Shown in pieces: positions 18,863 to 27,704 of a DNA stretch of 64,000 nucleotides. The notes beneath the pieces were generated by a model that saw nothing but the letters and a program-made list of their open reading frames with translations, ran no database searches and was not told where the DNA came from. This DNA is from Bifidobacterium longum subsp. infantis ATCC 15697 = JCM 1222 = DSM 20088. Lineage in GTDB: Bacteria; Actinomycetota; Actinomycetes; Actinomycetales; Bifidobacteriaceae. Position numbers and translations under genes: made by a program. Numbering within the stretch: the stretch's first letter is position 1; each line of letters begins with the position of its first letter. The stretch is from assembly GCF_000269965.1 (NCBI RefSeq), contig NC_017219.1, positions 1,736,001 through 1,800,000 of the forward strand, in the 5' to 3' direction.

Positions 18863-21541
18863 TCAGGCTTTCTGCGCCTCGTGCTTGAGCGCTTCGAGGG
18901 CCTCGCCGATCTTGGAGGCATCGACACCGCCACCCTGGGCGAAGTCCGGCTTGCCGCCGCCACCACCGCCGAGGACCTTGGCTGCGCCACGTACCAGATC
19001 ACCGGCCTTGATGCCGGCCTTGCGGGCGGCCTCGTTGGTGGCCACGGCGACCATCGGCTTGTCATCCTCGTTCACGCCGGCGAGGGCCACCACCACGGGG
19101 GCGTCTTCACCGAGTTGTGCGCGCACGTCGAGCACGGTCTTGCGCAGGGCGTCGACCGCGCCGAAGTGGCCCACGTTCTTGACAGCCACCTTGACCGGGG
19201 CCGCGGAGTCCTTGGTGTCAGCAACCAGCGCCGGAACCGAGGCGGCCAGCTGGGACTCGTACATGGAGGCCAAGCGACGATCGGATTCCTTGAGCTTGGC
19301 GAGCAGGGCGTTCACACGCTCGGCGAGCTCGTCCGGGCGAGCGTTGAGCTTGTCGGACAGCTGGGAGACCAGCGCGTGCTCACGAGCGTTGAAGTCATAG
19401 GCACCCTGGCCCACGACGGCGTCGACACGACGCACGCCGGAGCCGATGGAGGCTTCGGACAGGATGTTGACCATGCCGATCTTGCCAACGTGGTCCACGT
19501 GGGTACCACCACACAGCTCGCGGCTCCAGCCGTCTTCGCCGATGGAGACCACGCGTACGATGTCGCCGTACTTCTCGCCGAACAGGTGCATGGCACCGAG
19601 TGCGATGGCGTCGTCGAACTTCATTTCCTTGGTGGTCACAGCGAGGTTGTCGCGCAGCTTGTCGTTGACGCGCTCCTCGACTGCGGAGATCACGGACTTG
19701 GCCGGGGCCTTGGACCACTGGAAGTCGAAGCGCAGACGGTTCGGGGCGTCTTCGGAGCCGCGCTGGGTGGCCTGCGGGCCAAGCTCCTCACGCAGCGCCT
19801 TGTGCACCATGTGCGTGGCGGTGTGAGAGCGGGCGATGGCGCCACGGCGGGCCAGGTCGATGTTGGCGTTGACTTCGGCGCCGACGACCAGAGTGCCTTC
19901 GGTCAGACGGCACTGGTGGACGATGAGGTCCTTGATGGGCTTCTGCACATCGTCGACTTCGAGCACGGCGCCGTCGTCGGACAGGATCTCGCCCTGATCG
20001 GCAAGCTGACCGCCGGCCTCCGCGTAGAACGGGGTGCGGTCGAGAATGACCTCGACGTTGGCCGGGCCGGTCACGGCGGGCACGGAGCCCTTGCCTTCCT
20101 GCATGATGCCGATGACCTTGGCACGGGCGGACATGTCCGTGTAGCCGAGGAAGTCGATCGGCTTGGCGAGCGTCTTCTTGAAGTCGTCATAGACCGACAG
20201 GTCCACGTTGTGGCGCTTCTTGAGGGCGTCGGCGCGGGCGCGGGACTTCTGCTCGGCCATGAGTTCGCGGAACTTGGCCTCGTCGACTTTCACGCCTTGG
20301 TCGGCGGCCATTTCGAGAGTCAACTCGATCGGGAAGCCGTAGGTGTCGTGCAGAGTGAACGCATCAGAGCCGGAGACCACCGGGTCGGCGGTCTTCTTGG
20401 CCTTCTTGACGGCCACGTCGAGAATCTCGATGCCGTTCTCCAGCGTACGACGGAATGCATCTTCCTCGCCGTAGGCCGCTTCGGAGACATCGTGGAAGGT
20501 GTCGTTGAGCTCCGGGTAGCTGGCGACCATGGCCTCCTTGGAGACGGGCAGCAGCTCGGGAATCACCGGATCGGTCACGCCAAGCACGCGCATGGCCTGC
20601 ACGGTGCGACGCAGCAGGCGACGCAGCACGTAGCCGCGGCCGACGTTGCTCGGACGCACGCCATCGGACATAATCATCAGCGCGGAACGCACGTGGTCGG
20701 CCACGACACGGAACTTGACATCCGCGGCCTCGTCCTCGCCGTACTTGCGGCCGGACAGGCGCTCGGCGGCCTCGATGACCGGGAAGACCTCATCGGTCTC
20801 GTAGATGTTCTGCTTGCCCTGCATCAGGTAGGCCAAGCGTTCCAGACCGGCGCCGGTATCGATGTTCTTCTGGGCAAGCTCGCCGACGATGTGCAGGTCG
20901 GTCTTGGACTTGACGTTGTCGACCTCGTAGTTCTCGAACACGAGGTCCCAGATCTCGATGAAGCGCGTCTCATCGGCCGCGGGACCGCCATCACGGCCGT
21001 ATTCGGGGCCGCGGTCCACGTAGATCTCGGAGCAGGGGCCGCCAGGGCCAGGGCCACCGGTGGTCCAGAAGTTGTCTTCCATGCCGAAAATCTGCATGTG
21101 CTCGGGATCGAAGCCCTCGTTCTTCCAGATGGAACGGGCCTCTTCATCGTCGGTAAAGGTGGTGACCCACAGCTTTTCCGGGTCAAAGCCGTAACCGCCC
21201 TGGTCCTGCGGGGTGGTCAGCAGCTCCCAGGCGTAGTGGATGGCCTCTTCCTTGAAGTAGTCGCCGATGGAGAAGTTGCCAAGCATCTGGAAGAAGGTGC
21301 CATGGCGGGTGGTCTTGCCGACCTCGTCGATGTCGAGCGTGCGCACGCACTTCTGGTTCGATGTCATGCGGCGCTTCGGCGGGGTCTGCTCACCAAGAAG
21401 GTAGGGAATGAACGGCACCATGCCGGCGATGGTGAACAGCGTGGTGGGGTTCGGGGAAATCAGGGATGCCGAAGGCATGACGAGATGATCATGTTTGGCA
21501 AAGTAATCGAGGTATCGCTTTGCGATGTCCGCAGTGCGCAT
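18863..21541 (-). CDS. alaS: Alanyl-tRNA synthetase
   Basis: AlaRS charges tRNA-Ala. The 892-residue protein has the N-terminal class II core ([53 protein letters not shown]), the editing domain with the HTATHMVH and [10 protein letters not shown] zinc motifs, and a C-terminal C-Ala region ending with glycine-rich [18 protein letters not shown]. The length is standard. The start gives the canonical [15 protein letters not shown]-terminus. Upstream on the same strand are the DUF6167-like and DUF948 genes. Confidence 0.98.
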   Translation of the reverse strand: MRTADIAKRYLDYFAKHDHLVMPSASLISPNPTTLFTIAGMVPFIPYLLGEQTPPKRRMTSNQKCVRTLDIDEVGKTTRHGTFFQMLGNFSIGDYFKEEAIHYAWELLTTPQDQGGYGFDPEKLWVTTFTDDEEARSIWKNEGFDPEHMQIFGMEDNFWTTGGPGPGGPCSEIYVDRGPEYGRDGGPAADETRFIEIWDLVFENYEVDNVKSKTDLHIVGELAQKNIDTGAGLERLAYLMQGKQNIYETDEVFPVIEAAERLSGRKYGEDEAADVKFRVVADHVRSALMIMSDGVRPSNVGRGYVLRRLLRRTVQAMRVLGVTDPVIPELLPVSKEAMVASYPELNDTFHDVSEAAYGEEDAFRRTLENGIEILDVAVKKAKKTADPVVSGSDAFTLHDTYGFPIELTLEMAADQGVKVDEAKFRELMAEQKSRARADALKKRHNVDLSVYDDFKKTLAKPIDFLGYTDMSARAKVIGIMQEGKGSVPAVTGPANVEVILDRTPFYAEAGGQLADQGEILSDDGAVLEVDDVQKPIKDLIVHQCRLTEGTLVVGAEVNANIDLARRGAIARSHTATHMVHKALREELGPQATQRGSEDAPNRLRFDFQWSKAPAKSVISAVEERVNDKLRDNLAVTTKEMKFDDAIALGAMHLFGEKYGDIVRVVSIGEDGWSRELCGGTHVDHVGKIGMVNILSEASIGSGVRRVDAVVGQGAYDFNAREHALVSQLSDKLNARPDELAERVNALLAKLKESDRRLASMYESQLAASVPALVADTKDSAAPVKVAVKNVGHFGAVDALRKTVLDVRAQLGEDAPVVVALAGVNEDDKPMVAVATNEAARKAGIKAGDLVRGAAKVLGGGGGGKPDFAQGGGVDASKIGEALEALKHEAQKA

Positions 21542-21669
21542 GAGCGGATGAACTCCTTGTTTGGGTAATGGGCGCAGTTGCGCCTGGTATTGGTGGAAAA
21601 AGACTGGATTATGAGGACTAGTTTGTTCTAGCTGGTTCAGTGACTAGATGGCAAGGCGGCATGCGCGTG

Positions 21670-21906
21670 TCAGTTGGCGCGCTCGATGTACTGACGGTTG
21701 AGCTCAGCCTCGCGGGCTCGACGGGTGGCATTGAACTCGTTGATCAACCCTTCGAGTGTTTTCATCGGCACATTGTCCTGATCGGGGCCAAGCAGGAACT
21801 GGCGTGCCGCATCAGGCGTATTGGCCTTGACATAGGCCTGTGCCTTGGTGACGGCAACGATTCCGATGGCCACGCCGACGCCGACCCAGAAGATGCGTTT
21901 GAACAT
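21670..21906 (-). CDS. Small membrane-anchored protein (DUF6167-like)
   Basis: The 78-residue product begins with one hydrophobic segment (residues 4-22) and continues as a polar helix rich in Ala, Arg and Glu. Small proteins of this type (DUF6167) commonly sit between DUF948 and alaS in Actinobacteria, which is the main reason for the label. The ATG at 21906 overlaps the DUF948 stop as TGATG, so translation is coupled. A GTG three bases upstream is possible. The function is unknown. Confidence 0.8.
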   Translation of the reverse strand: MFKRIFWVGVGVAIGIVAVTKAQAYVKANTPDAARQFLLGPDQDNVPMKTLEGLINEFNATRRAREAELNRQYIERAN

Positions 21907-22304
21907 CACTCCCCCTTCTCGGCGGTGTCGTTGACGGTGGTTTTCGCGGCGTTCTTCGCAAGGAAGGACTGCCCCGTGGTTTTCAGCGCGTAGAAGGTGG
22001 AAGCAATCTTGATGATGGGCTTACCGAGGAAGGAGCCATACAGATCGGTCAACGCACCAACGTTGTTGGCGGTGGTGGAAGCCGCGGCGGAAATCTTGTT
22101 CACGTCTTCAAGCGACTTGTTGACCTGCTTGACGGTGGTCACGCCTTCGTCCAGCGCGGGGATGGCGTGTTCACCGGACTCCCGGACCGTCTGCGATATC
22201 TGATCAAACATCTTGCCCAGCCTGATCAGCGGATAGATCATGAAACCGGCCAATACTGCGAACGCGATGGCCGCGATCAGGCCAGCGATCTCTCCGACTT
22301 CCAT
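21906..22304 (-). CDS. DUF948 membrane-anchored protein
   Basis: The 132-residue protein has an N-terminal hydrophobic segment (about residues 6-28) followed by a long heptad-like helix, the usual DUF948 plan seen in general-stress and envelope proteins. The position upstream of a small membrane protein and alaS is conserved in Actinobacteria. It overlaps the next gene by one base. The GAGGCAACA sequence before the ATG supports the start. Its role is unknown. Confidence 0.85.
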   Translation of the reverse strand: MEVGEIAGLIAAIAFAVLAGFMIYPLIRLGKMFDQISQTVRESGEHAIPALDEGVTTVKQVNKSLEDVNKISAAASTTANNVGALTDLYGSFLGKPIIKIASTFYALKTTGQSFLAKNAAKTTVNDTAEKGE

Positions 22305-22386
22305 TGTTGCCTCCTTGAGGTCACACTTACTCGGATAAGGGTAGCACTCCTCCCCTATTTACCCGTGCAACTGACGATAAAATACG

Positions 22387-23070
22387 CTATTTGCCGTATG
22401 AGACGATGGTCACGGCCTGCGAAAACGGTTTGGTCGTGTCGAAGTCGAGTACGGTTACCGAGCCGTTGGCCGGTCGTTCGCTAAGGTCAAGATCGGGGCC
22501 TCCGAAACGGTGGCCGAGGCTGAGCAGCGTGTTACCGTGCGAAATCTGAAGCACATCATCGCCATCCTTGAGATTGGGGTTGCTGGCGATGAGCTGGAAT
22601 GCTCCTTCGACGCGCGTCCAGTATTCTTCATCGGATTCCGCGTCATGGAAGGGGTCGGCCTCTTTCAGGAAATCACGGGAGGCGGCCAGACCAAATTTGG
22701 CTACGATGTCGTTGTAGTCCTTCGCGCCGTGAGGTCCACCCGCAGCGGTCCAAGCCAGCGACATGTCCTGACCCTCGAAGTATCCGTAGCATTGTTCGCG
22801 GAAATGCATATCGGCCGTGAGTTCTGGCCGTGCATGTCCGGCAGCCTCATTGATATCGAGAATTCGCTTCGCTGTGATTTCGGCGCGAGAAGTATCGGAA
22901 CAATATGCCGCCGCAAAATCATAGCCCTTAAGTTTGTGCCCGGCCCTGTCGGCATCGGCAAGTCCGGATGCGGTGAGCGGCGCATTGCACCATCCCTGAA
23001 GACGGTTGTATTTATTGAACGTGGTTTGCCCATGACGAACCAGATGCAAATGCAGAATCAGGGTTCCCAT
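22387..23070 (-). CDS. Histidine phosphatase (phosphoglycerate mutase-like)
   Basis: This 227-residue protein belongs to the histidine phosphatase superfamily. The catalytic RHG motif is in LHLVRHGQTTFNKYNRLQGW. The second catalytic histidine is in VLQISHGNTLLSLG, and the FREQCYGYFEGQ segment supplies the catalytic acid. The reading frame runs upstream to 23241 without a typical family N-terminus, so the ATG at 23070 is chosen. The substrate is unknown. Upstream lies an IS30-type remnant, so this gene marks the left edge of the accessory patch. Confidence 0.88.
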   Translation of the reverse strand: MGTLILHLHLVRHGQTTFNKYNRLQGWCNAPLTASGLADADRAGHKLKGYDFAAAYCSDTSRAEITAKRILDINEAAGHARPELTADMHFREQCYGYFEGQDMSLAWTAAGGPHGAKDYNDIVAKFGLAASRDFLKEADPFHDAESDEEYWTRVEGAFQLIASNPNLKDGDDVLQISHGNTLLSLGHRFGGPDLDLSERPANGSVTVLDFDTTKPFSQAVTIVSYGK

Positions 23071-23111
23071 GCTACCGCAGTCCGCTAAAACGCAGGCCCG
23101 TCGCCCCCTCC

Positions 23112-23255
23112 ATGGCACGCGAACCGCAGGAGACCGTCGACGAAACCGACAACAGGCCCATGCGAGTGCTCGGCTAGCGCACCCCCGCCGAGGCATTCGC
23201 CGACGAACTACTAGAACCAGCCGCGAACAAGGATGTTGCACTTACAAATAGATAA
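23112..23255 (+). pseudogene. IS30-family transposase C-terminal remnant
   Basis: Translating from 23112 gives about 21 residues, a TAG at 23175-23177, and then 25 more ending at a TAA at 23253. The segment NRPMRVLG-stop-RTPAEAFADELL matches the last conserved block of IS30-family transposases, where the stop replaces an aromatic residue. The rest of the gene and any inverted repeats are absent. It lies 30-70 bases upstream of the toxin-antitoxin operator, which suggests that IS activity shaped this locus. Confidence 0.75.
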
Positions 23256-23283
23256 CAGGCCCCAGCTGACATGACTGATTTGA

Positions 23284-23307
23284 GGTATGATATACGTATG
23301 TCATACC
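23284..23307 (+). promoter_or_regulatory. Palindromic operator/promoter of the toxin-antitoxin pair
   Basis: GGTATGA at 23284-23290 and TCATACC at 23301-23307 form a perfect inverted repeat around ten bases. It ends 16 bases before the antitoxin start and overlaps a TATGAT box. This is the usual arrangement for antitoxin autorepression. Confidence 0.65.
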
Positions 23308-23323
23308 ACTGTTATAAGGAGTA

Positions 23324-23620
23324 ATGATGGCTATCAAGGAGAAGACCACAATCAGTCTGGATGCGCAGACCAAGCGTGACGGCATCGCCATACTTGACGC
23401 CATGGGGTTGAACCTGAGCACGTTTGCCGAAATGTCTCTCAGACAATTGGTACGCGACGGGCGTCTGCCATTCACGCCAAGCGTCCGCCCTTCATTCGAA
23501 AAAGACAACGAGGGATATCCCCTGTTCAAAGCGAACATGGATGATCCCCGCATCGTGACGCCCCAGATACGTGATGGTGCCGTGATCCTGCCGGAGGGTT
23601 GGGACGATGATGAAGACTGA
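23324..23620 (+). CDS. RelB/DinJ-type antitoxin
   Basis: The 98-residue protein has the ribbon-helix-helix plan of RelB/DinJ antitoxins: KTTISLDAQTKRDGIAILDAMGLNLSTFAEM, then a helix and RDGRLPF. The C-terminal half is acidic (ending GWDDDED) and would bind the toxin. AAGGAG lies two to three bases before the first ATG and five to six before the second at 23327. Its 3' end overlaps the toxin start by 14 bases. The C-terminal tail is longer than in classical RelB. Confidence 0.85.
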   Translation: MMAIKEKTTISLDAQTKRDGIAILDAMGLNLSTFAEMSLRQLVRDGRLPFTPSVRPSFEKDNEGYPLFKANMDDPRIVTPQIRDGAVILPEGWDDDED

Positions 23621-23963
23621 TCCGCGCCAGTTCGAGATATGGTGGGTGCCGTTCGCTTTTCCCGACAAGCCAGGCAAAGCGAAGAACCGTCCCAGCGTGA
23701 TCCTCCAATGGGACGACGGCACCCGCATCGCCTTGGTGACCAAGGTCACCGGCAACACCTGGCGCGACGAACCGGGCTATGTGGTGCTGCGTGACTGGCA
23801 GGACGCGGGACTGAGCAAGCCCAGCGCCGTGCGATGCTCGCAACTGCTGCGGCTGCCAAGCAATCTTTTCCTCGATGACGGCCCGACAGGAAGACTTTCG
23901 GCATATGATGCCGGCCGCGTCGCCTGGGCGATCAACGAACTCTATCCGGGCCTACTAGCCTGA
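23607..23963 (+). CDS. MazF/PemK-like endoribonuclease toxin
   Basis: The 118-residue protein fits the MazF/PemK fold. It opens with QFEIWWVPFAFPDKPGKAKNRPSVIL, including the conserved KxRP-type loop. Central strands ALVTKVT and GYVVLRDW follow, then GLSKPSAVRCSQLL, which carries the conserved Ser, and a closing helix. Members cut mRNA and stop growth until bound by the antitoxin. A GGAGGG site eight bases upstream lies within the antitoxin gene. Pairing this fold with a RelB-type antitoxin is a mixed combination; MazF usually has MazE. Confidence 0.8.
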   Translation: MMKTDPRQFEIWWVPFAFPDKPGKAKNRPSVILQWDDGTRIALVTKVTGNTWRDEPGYVVLRDWQDAGLSKPSAVRCSQLLRLPSNLFLDDGPTGRLSAYDAGRVAWAINELYPGLLA

Positions 23964-24139
23964 GAGCAACCGATACCGTCACCATCCCTGTCGAGGTGCT
24001 TGCCGCAGCACGGGTCACCGACGTCACTCTTGTCAAGTTTGGCGTGATGGGCTGTTGTCGCGGGCGAATCGTTCCCCGCTAACCGCTAATGCAGTCCGAA
24101 ACAGCCGCTGCCTCCTGCCTCCCGATAAAAATGAATTCG

Positions 24140-24742
24140 TCAAATTCTTTCGGGCAGCGAATGCAGATACATGTATAGAGCATCTGTACTATTTTCAAGA
24201 ATGCTCATTGTCTGCGGCAACGGTTCGGCATACACAGTTTTATAATCCACCTCATCGTACTCTTTCCGAATGGGGAAAGCCAAACGTTCATCGTCAACAG
24301 AAAAGTCTGCTTGTATACCCTCTTTATTCCCTCTTGCATCTACACGAATCCATCGGTCAATGGATCTCAGATAAATGGCATTCAAGGCATGGATGCAGTA
24401 TCCGCTTTCAGGCGTACTGCCTAACGTAAGCCTTTGATAGCATATTCCGGCAGGAATGCCATTTGCTCTTAATAGGGCGGCCAATAAATTAGATTTTGCC
24501 CAACAAATACCGACGCCCTCTCTTAATGCGTCTGAGGCTGTTGCCGTGACTCTTTTGTCTTGGACATCCCATGAATGCTTGATTTCATCTCTAACAAAAT
24601 AGTAGGCGGCTTTTGCCAGTTCGATTTCGCCTTCAGTGGAGTCTTTTAGTTCCTTGGCTTTTCTTTGCACACTCGGTTCATTCCAATCGATATAGTGCGA
24701 AAAGGCAAGGTAGCTACTGATATCATCTTGAATATCCAACAT
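24140..24742 (-). CDS. Transglutaminase-like cysteine protease/transferase fold protein
   Basis: The 200-residue product has a full transglutaminase-like triad: C80 in EGVGICWAKSNLLAALLRANGI, H118 in YCIHALNAIYL, and D135 in WIRVDARGN. No signal peptide is seen, so it is probably cytoplasmic. Codon use is AT-richer than its neighbours, which suggests transfer. It stands alone, with poorly coding sequence on both sides. Its true substrate is unknown; this fold includes peptidases, amidases and cross-linking enzymes. Confidence 0.85.
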   Translation of the reverse strand: MLDIQDDISSYLAFSHYIDWNEPSVQRKAKELKDSTEGEIELAKAAYYFVRDEIKHSWDVQDKRVTATASDALREGVGICWAKSNLLAALLRANGIPAGICYQRLTLGSTPESGYCIHALNAIYLRSIDRWIRVDARGNKEGIQADFSVDDERLAFPIRKEYDEVDYKTVYAEPLPQTMSILENSTDALYMYLHSLPERI

Positions 24743-24846
24743 ATAACACCTCCGAGAATCCCGATTCGTCGCTCTCTTACTTTTTACCCCGTTGCGAGGT
24801 TGGTTGTTTCAGCAAGTCCGACATAGCGGCTTCTCACCAAGCTATC

Positions 24847-25203
24847 TCATTTTCGTGCAGACCGATCTGCCACAACAACGACGACCAGATTGGCCAGCAC
24901 CATGACAACAAGCGTGGCCACCAACGCAATCAATGCCTCCGATGCCATGTTATTGAAGCTCTTCTCCATGGCCCCGCCAATGATGATTTCAAGGGCGATG
25001 AGGAACAGGGCACATGCATCAACGAGGAATATCGGAGCGTACTGCTTGTGAATCCGATTCCATGTGTCTTCGGATGACATTGTTGCCGGCGTTTTGATGC
25101 CTACCGAATTCTGCAAAGGCAACGTTCCGTTCTTTGCATCACGATAGACCCCGACCAAAAACACGCCGACGACCACGGCCACAACTACTTCGACGATAAG
25201 CAT
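24847..25203 (-). CDS. SdpI-like small membrane protein
   Basis: The 118-residue protein has an N-terminal membrane segment (residues 2-20), then the motif GIKTPATMSSEDTWNRIHKQYAP, and two more hydrophobic segments at about 56-76 and 88-112. The GxKTP...S..TW..xHK pattern matches the SdpI/YfhL-type immunity family. SdpI in Bacillus protects against the SdpC toxin, but no toxin gene is nearby. The gene sits alone between the transglutaminase and a divergent deaminase. Confidence 0.65.
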   Translation of the reverse strand: MLIVEVVVAVVVGVFLVGVYRDAKNGTLPLQNSVGIKTPATMSSEDTWNRIHKQYAPIFLVDACALFLIALEIIIGGAMEKSFNNMASEALIALVATLVVMVLANLVVVVVADRSARK

Positions 25204-25295
25204 GCGTCAAGGATATTTCTCTCCCCCCCCTAGACTAGTAATGGTTTGAATCCCGCCTGCCCACCGATGGCAGGTCGATTACGCGAGGTGACCAT

Positions 25296-25736
25296 ATGGC
25301 TCCAGTGGAGCGTCATATCGAGGAAGCGCTGTATCGCAGTGCCGTGGAACTGATCGAGCGAAGGTATCCGACAGGATGGGGAGGCGCGGCGGCGATGCGA
25401 CTCGCCGGCAAAGACAACGGTAAACATGACGGAAGCAACGGCTCGGAGGCACTTATCGTCACGAGCGTGGCGATTGAGACACCCAATGCCGCCGCTTCGC
25501 TATGCATCGAGGTCGGAGCGATGTGCGAGGCGATGAAGCTTGATCGCCGTGTCACCCACACCATCTGCGTCGTACGCGATGACGAACACGCCCCGTTCAC
25601 CGTGTTGTCTCCATGCGGCATCTGTCAGGAACGGCTGCGCTATTGGGGCGACGACGTGATGTGCGCCGTTTCAGACAACAATCAGGGAGAGCATCCGTTG
25701 TTCGTGCCGCTGCGCGACCTGCAGCCGCACCATTGA
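25296..25736 (+). CDS. Cytidine deaminase-like zinc enzyme
   Basis: The 146-residue protein shows the zinc deaminase pattern: C70-x-E72 (SLCIEVGAM) and PCGIC with C107 and C110. The first ligand is a cysteine, as in cytidine and blasticidin-S deaminases. The spacing and length fit the small CDA-like group. The N-terminal half is unusual and carries an unconserved GKDNGKHDGSNGS loop. GAGGTGACC stands before the ATG. The substrate is unknown; a nucleoside or nucleoside antibiotic is possible. Confidence 0.8.
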   Translation: MAPVERHIEEALYRSAVELIERRYPTGWGGAAAMRLAGKDNGKHDGSNGSEALIVTSVAIETPNAAASLCIEVGAMCEAMKLDRRVTHTICVVRDDEHAPFTVLSPCGICQERLRYWGDDVMCAVSDNNQGEHPLFVPLRDLQPHH

Positions 25737-25918
25737 ACTCAGATGTACCCACTCGCCGAATTGGAACACTACGAGCGATAAGCCGCCCTCGATTGAAATC
25801 CCTACCTCCCTAAGCTATGCAGTAGGCTCCGCCCGCAAGTCACACTGGTACAATTTTCAGGTTTGAGACTGTAGCAAGTTGAGTCGCTTTATCAGTAAGT
25901 CTGTATTTGGAGGTATCG

Positions 25919-26701
25919 ATGGCCCATCGTCCGCTTATCGGCGTGGTCCCGTTGTGGGACGACAAATTGAATAGCCTGTGGATGCTGCCCGGCTATTTCG
26001 ACGGCATCATCGAAGCCGGCGGTATCCCGGTGATGCTGCCGCTGACCGACGACGAGACCACAATCGGACAGTTGGTCGGCCAATGCGACGGATTCCTGGT
26101 CACCGGCGGCCACGACGTGGATCCGAAACGGTATGGCGAAACGGCCGGCCCCAAGACGGTCAAACTGTGCAAGGCCCGCGACCGGATGGAGGAGCGTCTG
26201 ATTCCCTCCGTCATCGCGGCGGACAAGCCATTGCTGGGCATCTGCCGCGGCATCCAGAGCCTCAACGTCGCCTTGGGTGGCACGCTGTGGCAGGATCTGC
26301 CGGACGAACATCCCAGCCCGGTCGTGCATCATGGCGACAAGCCGCCGTATGACCCGGTGGTCCACGAAGTGTCGATCGCGCCCGATTCGCCGTTGGCCCG
26401 TGCGTTGTGGCCGCTGGGAGACAACGGCCCGAGTGAGGCGGAGGCCGATGAGGTCGATTCCTTCGGCAGGCCGTATCATCCGCGCGCCTATACGCTGGGC
26501 GTCAACAGCTATCACCATCAGGCGATTCGCACGCTGGGCCAGGGACTGGAACCGATGGCCACCGCGCCGGACGGCATCGTGGAGGCGGTCTGGATGCCGG
26601 CCAAACGTTTCGTCTGGGCCGTCCAATGGCATCCTGAGTTCTCCCACCGCGCCGATAGCAACCAACGTCGCATCCTCAGCGCCTTCATCGACGCCTGCTG
26701 A
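25919..26701 (+). CDS. Class I glutamine amidotransferase (peptidase C26, PuuD-like)
   Basis: The 260-residue protein belongs to the gamma-glutamyl hydrolase branch. The nucleophile cysteine lies in LLGICRGIQSLNVALGG, and the catalytic His and Glu in AVQWHPEFSH. FLVTGGHDVDPKRYGE is the usual N-terminal signature. PuuD-type enzymes hydrolyse gamma-glutamyl-GABA, but many relatives have other substrates. The ATG at 25919 follows GGAGG by five bases, which beats the TTG at 25907. It is transcribed toward rpsD. Confidence 0.88.
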   Translation: MAHRPLIGVVPLWDDKLNSLWMLPGYFDGIIEAGGIPVMLPLTDDETTIGQLVGQCDGFLVTGGHDVDPKRYGETAGPKTVKLCKARDRMEERLIPSVIAADKPLLGICRGIQSLNVALGGTLWQDLPDEHPSPVVHHGDKPPYDPVVHEVSIAPDSPLARALWPLGDNGPSEAEADEVDSFGRPYHPRAYTLGVNSYHHQAIRTLGQGLEPMATAPDGIVEAVWMPAKRFVWAVQWHPEFSHRADSNQRRILSAFIDAC

Positions 26702-26802
26702 CGCAAGCTCCCGCCAATCTCGACGAAACGCCTTCCAGGAAGCAGAACGGCGTGATTCCGTTCATCCAGTCTCCGGGAAAACGCCCGCGCCCCGGAACGC
26801 GA

Positions 26803-26832
26803 GAACCCCGCGTCCCTTGCGGGAGCGGGGTC
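26803..26832 (-). terminator. Terminator of rpsD
   Basis: On the minus strand ACCCCGC pairs with GCGGGGT, with a second small CCCGCAAGGG stem in the loop, and is followed by TCTCG. It lies 48 bases after the rpsD stop. The T-run is weak. Confidence 0.7.
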
Positions 26833-26879
26833 CAAGCGGTATGTCCTTGATTCTGATATTTCAGATAAGGGGGCCCGAA

Positions 26880-27506
26880 TCAGCGGGCGTAGAATTCGAC
26901 CACGTACTGGATGTTGACCTGCACCGGGATCTCTTCGACCTCCGGCTTACGGGTCACAGTGGCCTTCAGGGACGGCAGGTTCACGTCGAGGTAGCCGGGG
27001 ACCGCAGGCAGCACGTCACGGTGCACGCCTTCGGCGGCGATCTGGAACGGAACCATGGTCTGGCTCTTGGCCTTCACCTGAATGGTCTGGCCGGGCTTGA
27101 CGCGGTAGGACGGGCGGTCCACGATGTTGCCGTCAACGAGGATGTGACGGTGCACCACGAACTGACGGGCCTGGGCGGTGGTGCGGGCGAAGCCGGCACG
27201 CAGCACCAGGTTGTCGAGACGGGTCTCGAGGTCGGTCAGCATGGCGTTACCGGTCTGGCCGGCAGTACGGGTGGCCTTCTCGTAAGCGGCGCGAAGCTGC
27301 TTCTCGGAGATGCCGTACTGAGCGCGCAGACGCTGCTTTTCGCGCATACGCACCGCGTAATCGGACTCGGTGCGGCGGCGGTCACGGCCGTGCTCGCCAG
27401 GAGCGTACGGACGCTTTTCGAAGATGCGCTGAGCCTTGGGGGTCAGTGCGATGCCGAGGGCGCGAGACAGACGCACCTGACGGCGAGAACGCTGAACGTT
27501 CGTCAT
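26880..27506 (-). CDS. rpsD: 30S ribosomal protein S4
   Basis: S4 nucleates assembly of the small ribosomal subunit. The 208-residue protein carries the N-terminal SRRQVRLSRALG segment and the S4 RNA-binding domain beginning LETRLDNLVLRAGFARTTAQARQFVVHRHI. The conserved zinc-type cysteines of some S4 proteins are absent, which makes this the cysteine-free form. The gene is monocistronic. Two overlapping hairpins stand in the leader (27541-27590). Confidence 0.98.
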   Translation of the reverse strand: MTNVQRSRRQVRLSRALGIALTPKAQRIFEKRPYAPGEHGRDRRRTESDYAVRMREKQRLRAQYGISEKQLRAAYEKATRTAGQTGNAMLTDLETRLDNLVLRAGFARTTAQARQFVVHRHILVDGNIVDRPSYRVKPGQTIQVKAKSQTMVPFQIAAEGVHRDVLPAVPGYLDVNLPSLKATVTRKPEVEEIPVQVNIQYVVEFYAR

Positions 27507-27540
27507 TGGATTAATCCTTCTGTCGTTATCTGAACGGAAC

Positions 27541-27590
27541 GCTTGCCTTGCATATGCCTGGCAAGCGCTGAGCCGGGCCTCCCCAGCGCT
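27541..27590 (-). promoter_or_regulatory. Overlapping hairpins in the rpsD leader
   Basis: Stem 1 pairs GCTTGCC (27541-27547) with GGCAAGC (27560-27566). Stem 2 pairs AGCGCTG (27564-27570) with CAGCGCT (27584-27590). They share bases 27564-27566, so they partly compete. The block ends about 35 bases before the rpsD start. Ribosomal protein S4 often represses its own mRNA, so a regulatory leader is plausible but unproven. Confidence 0.45.
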
Positions 27591-27678
27591 TCGTCGTGAA
27601 CGAACACGAACGGGTTGGTTTTCTTGCGATCACCTACCGCCGACCCGCTGATGGGCTATGACTCCAGACGGTATCTAC

Positions 27679-27698
27679 CTGCTGGCAGACACCAGCAG
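27679..27698 (-). terminator. Hairpin after the MacB-like ATPase gene
   Basis: CTGCTGG and CCAGCAG pair around CAGACA six bases beyond the ATPase stop. It has no T-run, so termination is only likely. Confidence 0.45.
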
Positions 27699-27704
27699 AC
27701 CATA

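Noticed and set aside
18806..21568. 920-residue plus-strand frame
   Set aside because: It is the antisense shadow of alaS. Its composition (many G, V, H, D) is typical of such shadows.
23964..24139. Short coding-like stretch after the toxin gene
   Set aside because: A 38-codon open frame (VTIPVEVLAAARVTD) is visible but matches nothing recognisable and has no start or ribosome-binding site.
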